A program made the translations under genes and the position numbers. Under the pieces are notes generated by a model. The model was not told the DNA's origin and did no database searches. It saw only the letters and a program-made list of their open reading frames with translations. This document shows positions 60,268 through 64,000 of a stretch of 64,000 nt of DNA, piece by piece. Origin of the DNA: Trichomonas vaginalis G3 (lineage: Eukaryota > Parabasalia > Trichomonadida > Trichomonadidae); the NCBI RefSeq assembly GCF_026262505.1, contig NC_067207.1, positions 25,884,082-25,948,081 on the forward strand, written 5' to 3'. Positions within the stretch are counted from its first letter, which is position 1, and every line of letters begins with the position of its first letter.

Positions 60268-60295
60268 TTATCATTAAATAAAAATTAGAATATAA

Positions 60296-60571
60296 GTGAT
60301 GAAATATATTTTTTTAATTAATATTAAATCAGAAATGGCGGCAGGATTCTTTAAAAAATTATGGGATGGAATTAAGAAAGCTGCGGGTTGGGTTTATAAA
60401 AAGATTATTAAACCCGTTGCAAACTTTTTGGCACCAGTAGCGAAAACGGCAGGAACTATCATAGGTGGAGTATTAGGTACTAAAGCAGGTAATCCGGCGA
60501 TGGGAGCACAAGCAGGTAACGCAGTTGGTGGAATTGCTGAAGGAATACTTAATAAAATAGGAGGTAGATAG
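60296..60571 (+). CDS. Polinton small amphipathic/hydrophobic protein
   Basis: A 91-codon frame; the real start is likely the Met of MAAGFFKKLWDGIKKAAGW. An amphipathic, Lys- and Trp-containing helix is followed by a Gly/Ala-rich hydrophobic stretch (TAGTIIGGVLGTKAG). This is the look of membrane-active minor virion proteins such as those of adenovirus-like capsids, but that is inference. Part of a fossil element. Confidence 0.5.
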   Translation: MMKYIFLINIKSEMAAGFFKKLWDGIKKAAGWVYKKIIKPVANFLAPVAKTAGTIIGGVLGTKAGNPAMGAQAGNAVGGIAEGILNKIGGR

Positions 60572-60600
60572 TGGAAAAATAAATTATTTTAAAATTATTT

Positions 60601-60816
60601 TTATCTTAGTATCGGTTGTAGTCTTTGATAAACTTTTTCTCCTTTATTTAAAACTTCTCTTATTGGGGCTGTTTTTGGTGTTATTGATTCAGCAATGTCA
60701 CTAATTGCTTCTTTATTCTTAAATATCCAATTTGCTCCCTTCTTCAATGTTTCCCAAACTTTACTCGCCCCTCTTTTTACTCTATCCCACAGTTTCTTAA
60801 ATATACCTGCAGCCAT
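60601..60816 (-). CDS. Polinton small amphipathic protein, partner
   Basis: A 71-residue frame starting MAAGIFKKLWDRVKRGASK, close to the start of the facing gene at 60296-60571, then a different, charged C-terminus. The shared start suggests a common origin or a common targeting/membrane-binding role. The two genes converge, separated by 29 bases. Confidence 0.5.
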   Translation of the reverse strand: MAAGIFKKLWDRVKRGASKVWETLKKGANWIFKNKEAISDIAESITPKTAPIREVLNKGEKVYQRLQPILR

Positions 60817-60885
60817 AGTTGATTATTTCATTAAAATTAAAAATTCATTTTCATCTTTTAATTTTGATTTTTTATTTATTAATAA

Positions 60886-62526
60886 ATGACGACTAACTAT
60901 TTAGTGCCAAACACTAAACCGATTAATGGAAATGTGTTTCATTCATTCGAAAAGATAAATGAAATATTCGCAAAGAATGACGGTAGAAGATATTATAGAG
61001 AACTTGAAAGTTCATGCTATGACTCTGATACTCCATATTTTGATGATAAACAAACTCATTTAAGAATTACAAATCCAGCTCATGATGTGAACCAATTAGG
61101 TGACACATATATTAAACGCAAAGTTAAAGCAACTCTAGTTTCAAATAAAGCTTTCACATGTGATGCCGCTTTTAAATGCATGCGTTTATTCGTTGGTTAC
61201 AAATCATCAAATCAAAACTTTAAACAATTAGAAGTAGAAACCGAAAGAGGTGATGCCGGTTATCTTCAGATGGATTGCGCCCGTGAATCTTTTGCATTTG
61301 CAACATATAAACCAAAATCAGAAAGGAAAGTTAAAAAGTTTGTTCATTCGTTATATAATAATGTTCAAAAATATGATAACTCAGTATGTGGTAAATATAT
61401 TGACCCTTCAGAAGTTTTCAAGAAAGCAAATGAAGAAGTTGATGTCACTTTTGATATGATTATTCCGGTAAATGATTTGTTAGCATTTCAGGCGTTCGAT
61501 GATTATCCTAAATCATTTGGTGATATCATTCTTAAATATTATGTTTTCAGGGATACTTTAGTATTTTGTCAGGTTGACCCGTTAAGAGTTGCTGATTTAC
61601 AAAATTACGTTTATGAAAAGATAACTGATGAAAATTATGAAAAGATTATGAATCATGTTTATAAATATGATCGCAAATTCCAACAAATCGGACTTCCTGC
61701 CAAATTAATTACAAGCTTAGCCACCACATCTGCTGACGCAATAGTTGATAACGTTATTATTTCATGCACAAAGATGGAAGTTTTAGAGGATAAATGCATT
61801 ACACCAGGATATGGTTTAATTGAAGAATCAGTTAAAGCAATACCACGTTTATTCAGTAAGGAAGATCCATTCATGATTCCAGCTCAGCATATTGACGTTC
61901 GTTCACTAAATGGGGGTTGCATCACTCCTGAAGGTATTAGCTCAGATTTCTCATACGCTCTTCATAATGTTACAGATGTTGTGTTAACATTTCCGAAGAA
62001 TGCAATGCAAAGAACGGTTTTAGAAAATCCAATGCTTCGAGGTCTTCAGGTCACTATAGATTCCAGAAACTTCCCCGATCAAGCGATGACCACAGTGGGT
62101 GACATATTCTTTACACGTATGCTTCAAGCTTCTGATTTAGATGGAGTGAATGAATGCACGGAAGAATACGAGGACTCATTAACTAGACCACTGAATGATG
62201 ATGATGGCACGCCATTAGCTAGAACATGGAAAGACCAAACTTCATTCTTATGCACTATTCCAGTTCAACGTGATGGAGCGGGTATATTCTTTGATGGATT
62301 AGAAACTTTCAACTCACAAGTTACAGTACAAGTGAAAGCTTATCCAATCATTCAGGGTGAAAATGACACTTACTGTTCAAAGGTGACAAATCCTCCTCAG
62401 GTTTGGTTTACTAGGACTACATATTGGACATGGACACCGGATGAAGGTTTGAAATATCATCCAACAGGTACACCACCACAGTATAGAAGTTCATATGATG
62501 AAATATTGATGAATAGAAATGTTTAA
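60886..62526 (+). CDS. Polinton major capsid protein-like gene
   Basis: A 546-residue frame, strand-rich throughout, with no helix-rich enzyme motif. Size, position before the packaging-ATPase remains, and stretches such as VDVTFDMIIPVNDLLAFQAF and VWFTRTTYWTW fit the double jelly-roll capsid gene of Polintons. Assignment is by context and fold impression, not by a residue signature. The frame looks whole. Fossil element. Confidence 0.6.
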   Translation: MTTNYLVPNTKPINGNVFHSFEKINEIFAKNDGRRYYRELESSCYDSDTPYFDDKQTHLRITNPAHDVNQLGDTYIKRKVKATLVSNKAFTCDAAFKCMRLFVGYKSSNQNFKQLEVETERGDAGYLQMDCARESFAFATYKPKSERKVKKFVHSLYNNVQKYDNSVCGKYIDPSEVFKKANEEVDVTFDMIIPVNDLLAFQAFDDYPKSFGDIILKYYVFRDTLVFCQVDPLRVADLQNYVYEKITDENYEKIMNHVYKYDRKFQQIGLPAKLITSLATTSADAIVDNVIISCTKMEVLEDKCITPGYGLIEESVKAIPRLFSKEDPFMIPAQHIDVRSLNGGCITPEGISSDFSYALHNVTDVVLTFPKNAMQRTVLENPMLRGLQVTIDSRNFPDQAMTTVGDIFFTRMLQASDLDGVNECTEEYEDSLTRPLNDDDGTPLARTWKDQTSFLCTIPVQRDGAGIFFDGLETFNSQVTVQVKAYPIIQGENDTYCSKVTNPPQVWFTRTTYWTWTPDEGLKYHPTGTPPQYRSSYDEILMNRNV

Positions 62527-62639
62527 AATTATAAATTTATTTTTGATTAAATGGATTTAAATTCATCCACCCCTTATGAAGAATTAGCAGGAGTATATAA
62601 TACATACGTAGAGATATGATTAATGAAGCATTGAGTGAT

Positions 62640-63378
62640 AATAGAAATGCTCTATCTAAGGAAAAATTAATGAAAATTCCATATTCTGAATGTTACTTAA
62701 AATTCAATCACTGCAGCAATTGGTAAACAGAATAAAGGTAAAACATTAACGATATTAAAACAAATTATCATTATTGCTAACACTTCCCCCCATTCACATG
62801 TGTTAATTTATATCAACCGTTCAGGTTCACCTTCAGATGATACATTTGAATCTTTAAAGCATTTAATCAAAATTCCAATTATTTATTTATCACAAGAAGA
62901 AGCAGAAGATTATTTAAAAAACTTTTTAATGTATAAAGAATTATATAATACAATCAAGAAGCAAGGATTAGAGGATAAAATTATTGATAAACAACGGGAT
63001 GAATTATTTGAAACACTTTCTATTTCAAATTTTGATAGAGAATTTTTGCATTCACTCATTTTTCTAGATGATGCAGTGAAATCAAAACTAATAACAAATG
63101 AGAAATCATATTTCAATCAGTTATTAACTCAATGTCGACACATTCAGTGTTCATTCTTTATGGCTGTTCAATATTTCAAAGCATTAAGCACAAACATTAA
63201 ATCAAATCTATCAACACTTTTCATTTTCAGTGGGTTTAGTCGTCAACAGTTGAACGTTATGCTTTATCAAGTGAATTTACCAATGAGCATTAATGAACTT
63301 TACACACAATATCAGCAATTAGGTGAACATGGAAAAATAATAGTTGATTTAAATAAAGGAGGTGTTAAATTTGATTAA
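62640..63378 (+). pseudogene. Polinton packaging ATPase (FtsK/HerA-like) remains
   Basis: A longer open part (62800-63378, 192 codons) is preceded by a Gly/Lys-rich P-loop-like stretch. Strand-then-acidic (LIFLDDAV) and a Gln-rich 'HIQCSFFMAVQ' region suit the Walker B and sensor parts of A32/FtsK-like packaging ATPases, which drive DNA into capsids. The gene is broken; it lies directly after the capsid gene as usual. Confidence 0.5.
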
Positions 63379-63419
63379 CTTTTTATAATTAATTTTTATT
63401 TTTTATTTATAATTAAACA

Positions 63420-64000
63420 TGACAGAAATAGCAAATCTTCTACAGGTTCCATTAAAACAAGGGACAAACAAAAAGGGTGCATATAATAGAACTATGAAAG
63501 TTCCTGATGGAATGAAAGAATTAGTTCATATTGTTGCTGGTCTTCAAAAAGATGTTAAACAAATGAGAACGTTTTAACATTACCAGAAGCTCAAGCATAT
63601 GCCAAACGTCAAGGTCCAAATTGGGAAGCACACGAAGCAGACATTACGGGTCCAAATGGAAAACCTGATGGTATAAATGAAGTTTCGTTACTGATGGTCA
63701 AGGTAATATTAAAGTCATAAATGGTTACAAATTAACTATAACTGATTATCCTAAACGTAAAGCATACAATGAACGTTATCCTATGCAATTTGATGAAAAT
63801 GGAAAAGCTGTTAAACAATACATTGGAGAAGGCGAAAATGGTCCAATTAATTCATACCGTCATAATCCATATTCTTATTTCAATGAAGAATTAAATGCTA
63901 TTGAAGAGGGACCGGATGGATTACCACGATATTCTAACCAGTTTGATGGTCAATATGCAAATATTAGACCTGAAATTTCAGCTAAGAAATTCTTTAAAGT
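63420..64000 (+). pseudogene. Polinton reading frames of unknown function, running off the window
   Basis: An ATG at 63420 opens a frame ([20 protein letters not shown]) and coding-type sequence continues to the window edge in more than one frame, rich in Gly, Asn, Lys and Tyr (GYKLTITDYPKRKAYNERYP). It is broken. A minor virion protein is possible by position; no motif supports it. Confidence 0.35.

Larger units (their letters stand above)
59529..64000. mobile_element. Polinton/Maverick, left part (copy C)
   Basis: Begins with the terminal sequence shared with copies A and B and runs off the right edge. Parts in order: an unknown 122-codon gene (minus), two small amphipathic-protein genes facing each other, a 546-codon capsid-like gene, packaging-ATPase remains, and further reading frames of unknown kind. 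The front half looks well preserved, while the part after 62530 carries several breaks, so I judge this copy broken overall and probably young, since long frames remain. It is described as a fossil only. Confidence 0.85.

Overview
The window is almost certainly from the parabasalid flagellate Trichomonas vaginalis. A methionine gamma-lyase at 11161-12357 reads like the known T. vaginalis MGL2 enzyme. A whole mariner of the Tvmar1 type sits at 47469-48768. There are three Polinton/Maverick pieces, one intron with the strict trichomonad splice signals (GTATGT ... ACTAACACACAG), TCA-Py-(T/A) initiator boxes just upstream of start codons, and flagellar/centriolar genes (CFAP58-like, DZIP1-like). 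Genes are otherwise intronless and separated by AT-rich spacers.

Layout. 1-1758: end of a Polinton that cuts off the 3' end of a host gene (1748-2803, minus). 2855-5892: a 167-bp tandem array followed by a MULE transposase gene. 5961-10032: two TTAA-flanked elements side by side, the second a Kolobok-like transposon with a transposase. 11161-21230: the main block of ordinary host genes: MGL2, two unknown proteins, a PQ-loop (MPDU1-like) membrane protein, a LysM-TLDc (OXR1-like) protein, a ubiquitin-like-domain protein, a Rab GTPase, a protein kinase with a 68-bp intron, and the 3' part of a gene cut by Polinton B (21233-~22474). 22475-25232: non-genic, with an unidentified GC-richer segment and three TTAA-flanked short elements. 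25474-40778: one giant gene of about 15 kb, now in five reading frames, encoding six midasin/dynein-style AAA modules, a long middle region and three von Willebrand A folds. 41320-44728: a DDE-integrase transposon with about 0.57-kb unique inverted arms, unequal subterminal tandem repeats and a 15-bp target duplication. 44893-46377: another TTAA-type element. 46595-53499: a hypothetical gene, Tvmar1, and a divergent pair (DZIP1-like minus, CFAP58-like plus). 53806-58561: three degenerate copies and a remnant of a beta-helix surface-protein-like family, with a stray fragment of the CFAP58-like gene among them. 58814-59404: a host gene with an early stop. 59529-64000: left part of Polinton C, with a capsid-like gene, two small amphipathic proteins and packaging-ATPase remains.

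How the parts relate. The host genes do not form a pathway; they are single genes with their own short promoters. Two are flagellum/basal-body genes transcribed divergently from one 0.5-kb spacer. What dominates the window is mobile DNA: by my count at least six TTAA-flanked elements, one MULE, one mariner, one integrase transposon and three Polinton pieces, several inserted next to or into each other or into host genes. All family calls rest on motifs read by eye; no database search was possible.
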